In this document: positions 1 through 7,728 of the stretch, piece by piece | How positions within the stretch are numbered: the stretch's first letter is position 1 | How the letters are laid out: the number at the start of each line of letters is the position of its first letter | Source: Acidimicrobiia bacterium | Lineage (GTDB): Bacteria > Actinomycetota > Acidimicrobiia > IMCC26256 | Reading direction: 5' to 3' | Assembly (NCBI GenBank): GCA_023262065.1 | Contig: JALRDW010000128.1 | Coordinates: 1 to 17,233 of the forward strand | DNA length: 17,233 nucleotides | The notes under the pieces: model-generated | What the model saw: the letters and a program-made list of their open reading frames with translations, nothing else | What the model was told of the DNA's origin: nothing | The model's database searches: none | Position numbers and translations under genes: made by a program

Positions 1-93
1 AGAATCGTAGCCTACGGTCCTAACAAACCCGCAGCAGGTGCCGCCACGACGACCGCTCCTCCTGTCACCGGCAACGGCGGCGAAGAGCTCTAA
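1..93 (+). CDS. 3' end of an unidentified gene (foreign-looking edge)
   Basis: A reading frame open from the first base ends with TAA at 91-93. The 30 visible residues begin [10 protein letters not shown] and end in a low-complexity Ala/Thr/Pro/Gly tail finishing GGNGGEEL-like (read as TGNGGEEL). I do not recognise the family. The base composition here (about 60% GC) is lower than in the rest of the window, and the next recognisable sequence is the middle of gyrA, so this piece probably does not belong to the same native locus. It could also be a chance open frame, since it is short; the Pro/Thr/Ala tail looks like a real protein terminus but proves nothing. Confidence 0.3.
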   Translation, partial: RIVAYGPNKPAAGAATTTAPPVTGNGGEEL

Positions 94-125
94 GACTTCT
101 TCTTTTTCTTGTCCGGCACCATCGA
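90..125 (-). CDS. 3' end of an unidentified gene, Lys-rich tail
   Basis: On the minus strand a frame ends with TAG (complement of 90-92), overlapping the TAA of the plus-strand frame at 91-93. Its last residues read [11 protein letters not shown], a basic tail encoded by an AAG/AAA run that is unlike the GC-rich coding around it. The frame can be followed only to about 125-135, where the plus strand becomes gyrA, so almost all of the protein is missing. Family unknown. The tail-to-tail stop overlap with its neighbour is what a compact genome gives, so both frames may be real genes from other DNA joined here. Confidence 0.3.
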   Translation of the reverse strand, partial: SMVPDKKKKKS

Positions 126-2101
<1,976 letters not shown>

Positions 2102-2105
<4 letters not shown>

Positions 2106-2521
2106 GCGGACCGATGGCCAGGCGTGGTTCGGACGGAACACCGGCGGGCACTGCGTTGCCCGCGGCGCCCGAGCGCCGCCGCTACGAGGTGCGACGGATC
2201 GACATCTGGTCGGTGGTGCGCATCACGCTGCTCTTCAACGTCGCCCTGCTCGTGATCCTGGTGATCGCGTCCGTCGTCATCTGGCTCGTCGCGGCTGCGC
2301 TCGGCGCGATCTCGGGCCTCGAGGAGTTCCTCGGCAGTCTGCTCTCGGCCAAGAACTTCCGCTTCGCCTCGGTGCAGATCCTCGAGGGTTTCGTGCTCGT
2401 CGGGCTCGTGATGGTCGCGATCACCACGATCATGACCACCATCGCCGCGCTCATCTACAACGTCTTCGCCGAATGGACCGGCGGCATCGAGGTGGTCCTC
2501 GTGGAGGAGGAGCACCTCTGA
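2102..2521 (+). CDS. DUF3566 two-helix membrane protein
   Basis: A 139-residue protein directly after gyrA, in the place where actinobacterial genomes commonly carry a DUF3566 gene. A basic N-terminal region (about 1-40, with RRRYEVRRIDIWSVVR) precedes a hydrophobic helix at about 41-67 and a second at about 92-122, with a short amphipathic loop (LEEFLGSLLSAKNF) between them and an acidic C-terminal VEEEHL. The pattern of cytosolic basic tail plus two helices fits the family; its function is not known. The GTG start at 2102 overlaps the gyrA stop (GTGA), implying translational coupling. An ATG at 2114 (MARRGSD) is the alternative start; GAGGA at 2097-2101 is too close to the first start and rather far from the second, so the choice is open. 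Confidence 0.85.
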
Positions 2522-2557
2522 GTCGGGTCGGCTGGCGGCACCCGGAGGTCTGGCTGC

Positions 2558-2563
2558 TAACCT
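2558..2563 (+). promoter_or_regulatory. possible -10 box of the tRNA-Ile gene
   Basis: TAACCT lies 15 bases before the tRNA and fits the actinobacterial TANNNT -10 pattern. No convincing -35 hexamer is visible at the expected distance. The tRNA may also be read through from gyrA. Confidence 0.3.
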
Positions 2564-2578
2564 GCGGCCTCCCTGAGC

Positions 2579-2652
<74 letters not shown>

Positions 2653-2678
2653 CCGGCCCGCACCACCGGGGCCCACGA

Positions 2679-2704
2679 CGAGGCGACCGATCCCGGTCGC
2701 CTCG
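2679..2704 (+). terminator. strong hairpin after tRNA-Ile
   Basis: CGAGGCGACC (2679-2688) and GGTCGCCTCG (2695-2704) form a perfect 10-bp GC-rich stem with the 6-base loop GATCCC. It lies 26 bases past the tRNA. There is no T-tract after it, as is usual for terminators in high-GC actinobacteria. It probably ends the gyrA/tRNA transcript. Confidence 0.6.
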
Positions 2705-2762
2705 ATCCGCGTCCGAGGGCGCGCGACCGTCGGCATCCGCGGTCGACAGCCGCGGCCGGCCC

Positions 2763-2768
2763 TACGCT
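2763..2768 (+). promoter_or_regulatory. possible -10 box of the collagen-like/propeller gene
   Basis: TACGCT fits TANNNT and lies 54 bases before the ATG at 2823. TCGACA at 2743-2748 resembles a -35 box, but the 14-bp spacing is shorter than normal. This is weak evidence. Confidence 0.25.
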
Positions 2769-2822
2769 CCGGCGATCCCATCGGTCGTCGGCCGCACTCG
2801 CGCTGCGGTGTCGGAGGTCCCC

Positions 2823-4322
2823 ATGAGCACGTCGCGCACCACCCGTTCGCTCGCCATCCTCGTCATCCTCGTGGGCGCGCTCGGCCTCGGAGCGTTCGCC
2901 ATCGGTGCGGTGGGGTCGGGCACGCCGTCCGTGCTCGTCCCGATCGCTCCGTGCCGACTCGTCGACACCCGACCGGCGCCGTCGACCGTCGGCCCGCGCG
3001 CCACGCCGATCGCCGGTGGCGAGGCGAATGTGGCAACCTTCCAGGTGACCGGCTCGAACGGGAACTGCACGATCCCCTCGACCGCGACCGGGATCGCGAC
3101 GAACGTCACCACGGTCAACCCGACGGCGTCCTCCTACCTGACGGTGTACCCGGCGGATGTGGCGCGCCCGACCGCATCGAATCTGAACTGGACGCCGACG
3201 AGCCCGCCGACCCCGAACCAGGTCACCGTGGGACTCGGAGCCTCCGGTGCGATCAAGGTGTTCAACCTCACGGGGACGATCGACGTGATCATCGACGTCG
3301 TCGCCTACTACGAGCCGGCGACGGGGGGCGGGGCCACCGGTCCGACGGGTGCCACCGGTGCGGCCGGCACCGCCGGGGTGAAGGGAGCCACGGGGGCCAC
3401 CGGTGCGACGGGGGAGACCGGGGCCGTCGGTGCCACGGGGGCCACCGGCACCGCTCGCTGCACCGCGCCGATCCGCTGGTACTCCTCGACGTGTGCCGAA
3501 TCGTTGAGCGTGACCACGGGGATCGGATCCGCCCAGAGCGTCTTCGACGGTTCCGATCTCTGGGTCGTGAACACCAGTGCGAACACGGTGAACCGCATCG
3601 ACGGTGCGACCCGGGCCGTTGAGGCGACGATCCCGGTCGGCACCGCACCGACGGGGATCGCAGTCAGTGCGAATGCGATCTGGGTGGCGAACTCGTCATC
3701 GAACTCGGTGTCTCGGATCAACCCGAGCACGAACGCGGTGACGGCCACCATCGCGGTGGCCTCGGCCCGCGCGGTGGCCTACGACGGCTTCTACGTGTGG
3801 GTGACGAACCCGGCCGACAACCTGGTCACCCGGATCAACTCCGCGACGGACTCGATCACATCGACCATCGCCACGGGGAGCGCGCCGACGGCGATCGCCT
3901 TCGATGGCGTCAACATGTGGGTGGCGAACAGCCTGGACAACACCGTGAGCCGCATCAACGCGACCGCGTTCACGACCACGGTGGTCGCCACCGGTACGGA
4001 GCCGGGCGCGATCGCCTTCGACGGGTCGTCGATCTGGGTCGCCAACATCAGTTCGGACGATGTGACCGTGATCAACGCCAACACCGCCGCGGTGGTCACG
4101 ACCGTGACCGTCGGCGATGCGCCGAACGGCGTCGCGTGGGATGGCGGGCTCGTGTGGGTCACCAACGGCAGCGGCAACACGATCACGAAGATCGATCAGT
4201 CCGGCACCGTCGTGTCGACCCGGAGCGGTGTGGGCTCGGTTCCCTCGGCCCCGACCTTCGACGGCACCTACATGTGGATCTCGAACCCGACCGCCACCCG
4301 CGTGCTGCGTCTCATCCGCTGA
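2823..4322 (+). CDS. secreted protein: Cys domain, collagen-like repeat, seven-blade beta-propeller
   Basis: A 499-residue exported protein. The ATG at 2823 is chosen because GGAGG (2813-2817) sits 5 bases before it; a GTG at 2808 would extend it by 5 residues. Residues 1-32 are a signal peptide or anchor (SRTTRSL, then a hydrophobic stretch to AIGAVG). Residues about 39-165 are a beta-rich domain starting [10 protein letters not shown], with cysteines 44 and 82. Residues 170-211 are 14 uninterrupted Gly-X-Y triplets, mostly GAT, as in bacterial collagen-like proteins. Residues about 236-499 contain seven repeats of about 40 residues, each with an FDG.(I/L/V)WV.N core followed by N.V.RI(N/D), which is the signature of YVTN/NHL-type propellers. 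The likely role is adhesion or binding at the cell surface; the ligand is unknown. It stands alone between the tRNA hairpin and the next leaderless promoter. Confidence 0.9.
   Translation: MSTSRTTRSLAILVILVGALGLGAFAIGAVGSGTPSVLVPIAPCRLVDTRPAPSTVGPRATPIAGGEANVATFQVTGSNGNCTIPSTATGIATNVTTVNPTASSYLTVYPADVARPTASNLNWTPTSPPTPNQVTVGLGASGAIKVFNLTGTIDVIIDVVAYYEPATGGGATGPTGATGAAGTAGVKGATGATGATGETGAVGATGATGTARCTAPIRWYSSTCAESLSVTTGIGSAQSVFDGSDLWVVNTSANTVNRIDGATRAVEATIPVGTAPTGIAVSANAIWVANSSSNSVSRINPSTNAVTATIAVASARAVAYDGFYVWVTNPADNLVTRINSATDSITSTIATGSAPTAIAFDGVNMWVANSLDNTVSRINATAFTTTVVATGTEPGAIAFDGSSIWVANISSDDVTVINANTAAVVTTVTVGDAPNGVAWDGGLVWVTNGSGNTITKIDQSGTVVSTRSGVGSVPSAPTFDGTYMWISNPTATRVLRLIR
3330..3455 (+). 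repeat. collagen-like Gly-X-Y coding repeat
   Basis: Fourteen consecutive 9-base units code for [39 protein letters not shown] and GTA. At DNA level the units are variants of GGGGCCACC/GGTGCGACG, so the tract is repetitive but degenerate. Thr is frequent in the third position, with only one Pro, as in bacterial collagen-like proteins that lack prolyl hydroxylation. Confidence 0.85.
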
Positions 4323-4335
4323 TCGCCGCGGGTCC

Positions 4336-4353
4336 GGTCGGTACACTCGGCGC
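4336..4353 (+). promoter_or_regulatory. leaderless promoter with extended -10
   Basis: GGTCGG-TACACT (-10 at 4342-4347) is followed after only 6 bases by the ATG at 4354, so transcription would start at or next to the start codon. No ribosome-binding site precedes the gene. The same GGTCGGTANNNT plus 6-base layout occurs before the GTG at 5807, which strengthens both calls. Confidence 0.55.
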
Positions 4354-4500
4354 ATGCATGCCGGCCGGGCCATCCGACGCAGTCTCCTCGTCGTGGCGAT
4401 CGCCGGGATCGCCGGGGGGCTCGTCCGCCTGCGGGGCAAGGGCGGGGTACCGCCGACGGTCGGCGGCTGGCGTCAGCTGTCCGGCCCCGAGTTCCGGTGA
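4354..4500 (+). CDS. 48-residue single-helix membrane protein
   Basis: A small gene, probably leaderless, running from the ATG at 4354 to TGA at 4498-4500. The protein has a basic start (MHAGRAIRR), one hydrophobic helix at about 10-23 (SLLVVAIAGIAGGLV), then a short basic, Gly-rich cytosolic segment (RLRGKGG) and a tail ending LSGPEFR. I do not recognise a family. It is credible as a gene because a well-formed -10 box sits at the leaderless distance, and because its stop overlaps the GTG of the following oxidoreductase (GTGA), which implies that translation of the two is coupled. It may be a small membrane-associated partner or only a leader that drives the downstream gene. Confidence 0.65.
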   Translation: MHAGRAIRRSLLVVAIAGIAGGLVRLRGKGGVPPTVGGWRQLSGPEFR

Positions 4501-5495
4501 CCTCCGTCCTGCTCGTCGGGGTCGGTGCGGTCGGTGATCGCGCGGGCCGGCAACTCGCGGCGACCCCCGGGATCGAGCGGATCCTGATCGCGGATCGGCG
4601 CCGGGAGCGCGCCGAGGCCCTGCGACGGCACATCGGGGCGCGGGCCAGTGTCGTGGAGTGGCGACCGCGCGATCGGGTGCCACCCGGAGTCACCGTCGTG
4701 GCCTGCGCGCTGCCGCCGGGCGACGACGTCCCGCTCGTTCTCGCTGCGCTCGACGCCGGCATCCCGGTCGCGACATCCGGGGACGAGCACGACGGCATCG
4801 CGACCCTGCTCCGACTCGATGGCGACGCCCGGGCCCGCGGGGTGACGGTGCTCGTCGGCTGCGGCCTCGCACCGGGCCTGTCGGACGTCCTCGCCGCCCA
4901 CGCGGCCACCCTGCTCGACTCGGTCGACGAGATCCACGTGGCCCGGGCCGGCATCGCCGGCGCGAAGAGCGAGGCCTCGCTGCGCCGTGTCCACAGCGAT
5001 CGGGCGGTGGAGGTCCGCCACGGTGAGGTCGTCGAGGTCCGTCGCCGCACCTCCCACGAGCTCGTGTTCTTCCCCGAACCGGTCGGTGCCCAGGAGTGCG
5101 AGATGGTCGGGGTCGGTATCGATCTGCTGGCCGACGCGTTCCCCGGGGTCGATCGGATCACCGTGCGCGCCGTCGAACCGCCGCCGCGCACGAGGGGGCT
5201 GTTCGCCCGGGAGGACCCGGGTGGCCGGTGGGGGGCGACGAAGGTCGAGGTGTGGGGTCGCGTCGGCACGGCACGGGTCCCGGTGGTCTACGGCGCGGCG
5301 GGTCGCACCGCGACGGTCGGGGGCACCGTCCTCGCGGTCGCCACCGCCGCGCTCGCCGGTGCGGTGGTCACCCTCGCCGGCCAGCACCCCGGCGTGCACG
5401 GACTCGCGTCGGTCGTCGCACCGACCGCGTTCCTCGCCGAACTCGCGGGGCGCGGGGTCACCGCGGCCCGGTTCGAGGGTGTGCCGGTGTCCTAG
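4497..5495 (+). CDS. saccharopine dehydrogenase-like NAD(P)-binding oxidoreductase
   Basis: A 332-residue protein with an N-terminal Rossmann fold: LLVGVGAVGDRAGR (GxGxxG at about 8-13), followed by an acidic/basic segment IADRRRERAE that could bind NADP. The motif VLVGCGLAPGLSDVLA at about 117-132 is characteristic of the saccharopine/homospermidine-type dehydrogenase family. The C-terminal half has a hydrophobic Ala/Val-rich stretch at about 270-300. The substrate cannot be assigned; the family includes lysine-pathway reductases and many uncharacterised enzymes. The GTG start overlaps the stop of the small membrane protein (GTGA), so the two are a coupled pair. Its TAG stop (5493-5495) lies within CTAG, shared with the convergent DUF6457 gene. 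Confidence 0.8.
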   Translation: MTSVLLVGVGAVGDRAGRQLAATPGIERILIADRRRERAEALRRHIGARASVVEWRPRDRVPPGVTVVACALPPGDDVPLVLAALDAGIPVATSGDEHDGIATLLRLDGDARARGVTVLVGCGLAPGLSDVLAAHAATLLDSVDEIHVARAGIAGAKSEASLRRVHSDRAVEVRHGEVVEVRRRTSHELVFFPEPVGAQECEMVGVGIDLLADAFPGVDRITVRAVEPPPRTRGLFAREDPGGRWGATKVEVWGRVGTARVPVVYGAAGRTATVGGTVLAVATAALAGAVVTLAGQHPGVHGLASVVAPTAFLAELAGRGVTAARFEGVPVS

Positions 5496-5734
5496 GTCGC
5501 GTCGACCGCGGCGCGCACGGTGCGGGCGAGGTCCTCTAGCGGCACGCCGAGCGCGCGAGCCCGGCCGAGCACGTGGCACAGGAGGGGCGCGTTCGTGCGC
5601 TCGCCCGTCGAATGCGCAGCGATCCCCGCGAGATCGAGGAGGGTGTCGGCGTCGCCCGGTTCGAGCCCGAGGCTCGCCGCGTCGAGCCCGTGGGTGTCTG
5701 CGATTCGTCGGGTGATGTCATCGAGCCAGGTCAT
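5492..5734 (-). CDS. DUF6457-like small protein
   Basis: An 80-residue acidic, alpha-helical protein. It begins MTWLDDITRRIAD and contains DTLLDLAGIAAHSTGERTNAP, which resembles the DUF6457 pattern in which a Leu/Ala helix and a conserved AH....ER..AP segment define the family. Such proteins are often found near molybdenum-cofactor genes in actinobacteria, but no such gene is visible here. An in-frame ATG at 5743 would add MRP. It is transcribed divergently from the desaturase-like gene, with only about 70 bases between starts, and convergently with the oxidoreductase, with which it shares a CTAG stop. The family call is from memory of the motif, so moderate. Confidence 0.65.
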   Translation of the reverse strand: MTWLDDITRRIADTHGLDAASLGLEPGDADTLLDLAGIAAHSTGERTNAPLLCHVLGRARALGVPLEDLARTVRAAVDAT

Positions 5735-5788
5735 GGGCCGCATCCCACCACGATCCCCGTGCGGGCCGCCAACGGCGATCGGGCGGCG

Positions 5789-5806
5789 GGTCGGTATCGT
5801 GGCGGC
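5789..5806 (+). promoter_or_regulatory. leaderless promoter with extended -10
   Basis: GGTCGG-TATCGT (-10 at 5795-5800) is followed 6 bases later by GTG at 5807. The sequence and spacing match the promoter at 4336-4353. No ribosome-binding site is present, so a leaderless mRNA is expected. Confidence 0.5.
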
Positions 5807-6787
5807 GTGGCCCGTACGCCGATGATGCTCGACCCGGAGCGCCTGCAGCACCCCTTCCCGACCGACCGCCTGCGGTCCACCGGGGTGGCGCGCCCCGAGG
5901 TGCGTGCGGCGCTCGTCCGGATCCCGAACCTCCGCAACGCGATCAGCGTGGCCTCGGTCTGGGCCGCGTTCGCCGTCCTCGTGGCGCTCCCGGTCCGCGG
6001 CCGGCTGTGGCCGCTGTGGATCGTGTCGTTCGTGCTCATGACCCCGGTGTTCGCTCGCTTCGCCATCCTCATGCACGAGGCCGCCCACCGCACGCTGTTC
6101 ACGGACCGGCGGGTCAATGACCTCGTCGGCACCTGGCTCATCGCGTATCCGGTGTTCGTGCCGATGGGCCTCTACCGACACTCGCACCTCGCGCACCACC
6201 GGCAGGAGTTCGGTCCCGACGAACCCGACATCGCGTTCTACTCGGGGTACCCGTGCGAACCGAGGGACCTGCGCCGTCGGCTCCGACGCGACGCGCTCGG
6301 GATCTCGGGCTACAAGAACCTCAAGCCGTTGGTGCGGGGCGCGGTGCGTGGTCCTCGCCGTACGTTGGCGTGGTCGATCATCGGCGCCCAGGCGGTGATC
6401 TGGGCCTCGACCTGGCTGCTCACCGGTCGCTGGTACGTCTATCCGGTCCTCTGGCTGGCCCCCTGGATGACCGGGTGGCGGGTCGCGAACCGGCTCCGAT
6501 CCATCGGCGAGCACGGCGGACTCGGGGCGAGCGACGACCGCCGGCTGACCACACACACGGTGCGGCAGACGCGCGCGGCGCGGTTCTGGTTCGCCCCGTA
6601 CAACACCGGGTACCACCTCGCCCACCACGTCGACATGCAGGTGCCCTGGCGCCGTCTCCCCGCGTACCACGCGGAGTTGGAGCGTGCCGGGTACATCACC
6701 GCTGCGATGACCTACCCGTCCTACCGCGCGCTCTGGCGTGCGCTGTGCTCACGCGGTGCACCGATCCCGGCCCGCGGCCCGCAGTGA
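5807..6787 (+). CDS. membrane fatty acid desaturase/hydroxylase-like di-iron enzyme
   Basis: A 326-residue integral membrane protein with the histidine boxes of the fatty acid desaturase superfamily: HEAAH (90-94), HSHLAHH (125-131) and YHLAHH (269-274), with a possible extra ligand in GEHGG (His 236). These bind two irons that activate O2 for desaturation or hydroxylation of a lipid, sterol-like or carotenoid substrate. Hydrophobic segments lie at about 46-62, 66-89, 106-122, 188-206 and 210-225, placing the His boxes on the cytosolic side. The GTG at 5807 is preferred over the ATG at 5822 because of the leaderless promoter; the longer frame back to 5573 runs through the promoter and the DUF6457 gene. 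No electron-transfer partner is adjacent. Substrate unknown. Confidence 0.8.
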   Translation: MARTPMMLDPERLQHPFPTDRLRSTGVARPEVRAALVRIPNLRNAISVASVWAAFAVLVALPVRGRLWPLWIVSFVLMTPVFARFAILMHEAAHRTLFTDRRVNDLVGTWLIAYPVFVPMGLYRHSHLAHHRQEFGPDEPDIAFYSGYPCEPRDLRRRLRRDALGISGYKNLKPLVRGAVRGPRRTLAWSIIGAQAVIWASTWLLTGRWYVYPVLWLAPWMTGWRVANRLRSIGEHGGLGASDDRRLTTHTVRQTRAARFWFAPYNTGYHLAHHVDMQVPWRRLPAYHAELERAGYITAAMTYPSYRALWRALCSRGAPIPARGPQ

Positions 6788-6796
6788 CCCGGGTGG

Positions 6797-7633
6797 TCAG
6801 GGCAGGGTGACGAACCCGGCGAGGAACTCCCGCGCCGATGCGGTGTCGGTGCGCTGGTAGCCGCCCATGCCGATGCAGAACTGCGACGCGCCGAATGACG
6901 TCACGCCGTAGAGCTGGCCGCCGAGCAGCAGGGCTCCGCCGGAGTCACCGAAGCAGGACCCGCCCGTCCCCCGGGCGTCCGCGCCGTTCTCCGCCAGCTT
7001 GATCGTCTCACCCTTCACCATCTGGAGCGGTGCGGTGGCATTGCGACGCACGCGATCGGAGACGACGGTCGGCTTCTGCGGCCCGCCGTCCGGCTTCGCG
7101 TAGAAGACCCCGTACCCGACGGTCGTGAAGAGGGTCTGGCCGGCGGAGCCGTTGCCGGCCCGCAGACGGTCGGCCGCGCCGGCCGGCGCCAACGGGGTGA
7201 GCGGGATCCCCGGCCACACCGTGTCCGCCGACCGGTCCAGCACCACGACGCCGATGTCGTGGAGGTCGTCGTACCGGTAACTGCCGACGTAGTCGGGGTG
7301 CGTGGACGCGGTCCCCGGGATGAACCGGGCCGGGTCGCCCGGGTTCGTGGGCGCGTTCGGGGCGCGCTGCCCGACCGGGTCGAACGTGACGAACACGCCG
7401 GTCGCGCCCTGGGTGCAGTGACCGGCGGTCACCACGACGGTCGGGGCGATGAGCGTGCCGGAGCAGCGGTACGGCGTTCCATCGCGCAGGTACGTGACCA
7501 TGCCGACGCCGGGGTGGAGGGTGCCGTCGACCGCACCGTCGACGATGGCGGCGGTCGGGCCGCTCGTGAGGCCGACGGCCATTGCGGCGACGGCGATCGT
7601 GCCGGCGAAGGTGGTGGTGACGGTCCTGCGCAT
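6797..7633 (-). CDS. secreted trypsin-like serine protease (S1 family)
   Basis: A 278-residue exported protease. The signal peptide is MRRTVTTTFAGTIAVAAMAVG followed by a cleavage-like SGPTAA at about 23-29. The catalytic triad is visible: His in TAGHC (about 71), Asp in DDLHDIGVVVLD and Ser in GDSGGALL. Cysteines flank the His (CSGTL...AGHC) and the Ser (GGSCFGDSGG), as in chymotrypsin-fold enzymes. The mature N-terminus region AIVDGAVDG resembles the IVGG start of trypsins, so activation by N-terminal processing is possible. The ATG at 7633 is preceded on its strand by GGGAGC; the much longer frame to 8893 is only open antisense-free sequence inside the amidase. It lies 95 bases after the amidase and convergent with the desaturase gene (9 bases between stops). 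Confidence 0.92.
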   Translation of the reverse strand: MRRTVTTTFAGTIAVAAMAVGLTSGPTAAIVDGAVDGTLHPGVGMVTYLRDGTPYRCSGTLIAPTVVVTAGHCTQGATGVFVTFDPVGQRAPNAPTNPGDPARFIPGTASTHPDYVGSYRYDDLHDIGVVVLDRSADTVWPGIPLTPLAPAGAADRLRAGNGSAGQTLFTTVGYGVFYAKPDGGPQKPTVVSDRVRRNATAPLQMVKGETIKLAENGADARGTGGSCFGDSGGALLLGGQLYGVTSFGASQFCIGMGGYQRTDTASAREFLAGFVTLP

Positions 7634-7660
7634 CCGAGCTCCCTGTGTGGCGGTGCGCGA

Positions 7661-7689
7661 ACCGTAATGGGGCGGCGCCGGATCGTCCA
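7661..7689 (-). promoter_or_regulatory. possible promoter of the serine protease gene
   Basis: On the minus strand TGGACG (complement of 7684-7689) and TACGGT (complement of 7661-7666) are 17 bases apart and lie before the protease ATG. The -10 fits TANNNT. The match is modest, and no transcript evidence is available. Confidence 0.35.
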
Positions 7690-7706
7690 CGGGACCGCCG
7701 GTCCCG
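7690..7706 (-). terminator. hairpin downstream of the amidase gene
   Basis: CGGGACC (7690-7696) and GGTCCCG (7700-7706) form a perfect 7-bp stem with the loop GCC, 22 bases past the amidase stop on the minus strand. It has no T-tract. Its position between the amidase stop and the -10 of the protease gene fits a terminator that separates the two transcripts. Confidence 0.45.
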
Positions 7707-7728
7707 GTGGGCCTCTGGGCCCTGGGGC

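Noticed and set aside
1..125. Insertion sequence end disrupting gyrA
   Set aside because: No terminal inverted repeat, target duplication or transposase motif can be seen in the short fragment, so an IS cannot be supported.
2653..2822. Expected tRNA-Ala after tRNA-Ile
   Set aside because: No cloverleaf or TTCGAnT arm is present; the region holds only a hairpin and a weak promoter.
3330..3455. Short tandem repeats that look array-like
   Set aside because: They are 9-base in-frame Gly-X-Y codon repeats with no spacers, not CRISPR.
4473..5579. Open frame of 368 codons on the minus strand
   Set aside because: It is antisense to the saccharopine-dehydrogenase-like gene, with Arg/Gly/Asp-rich shadow composition and no motif.
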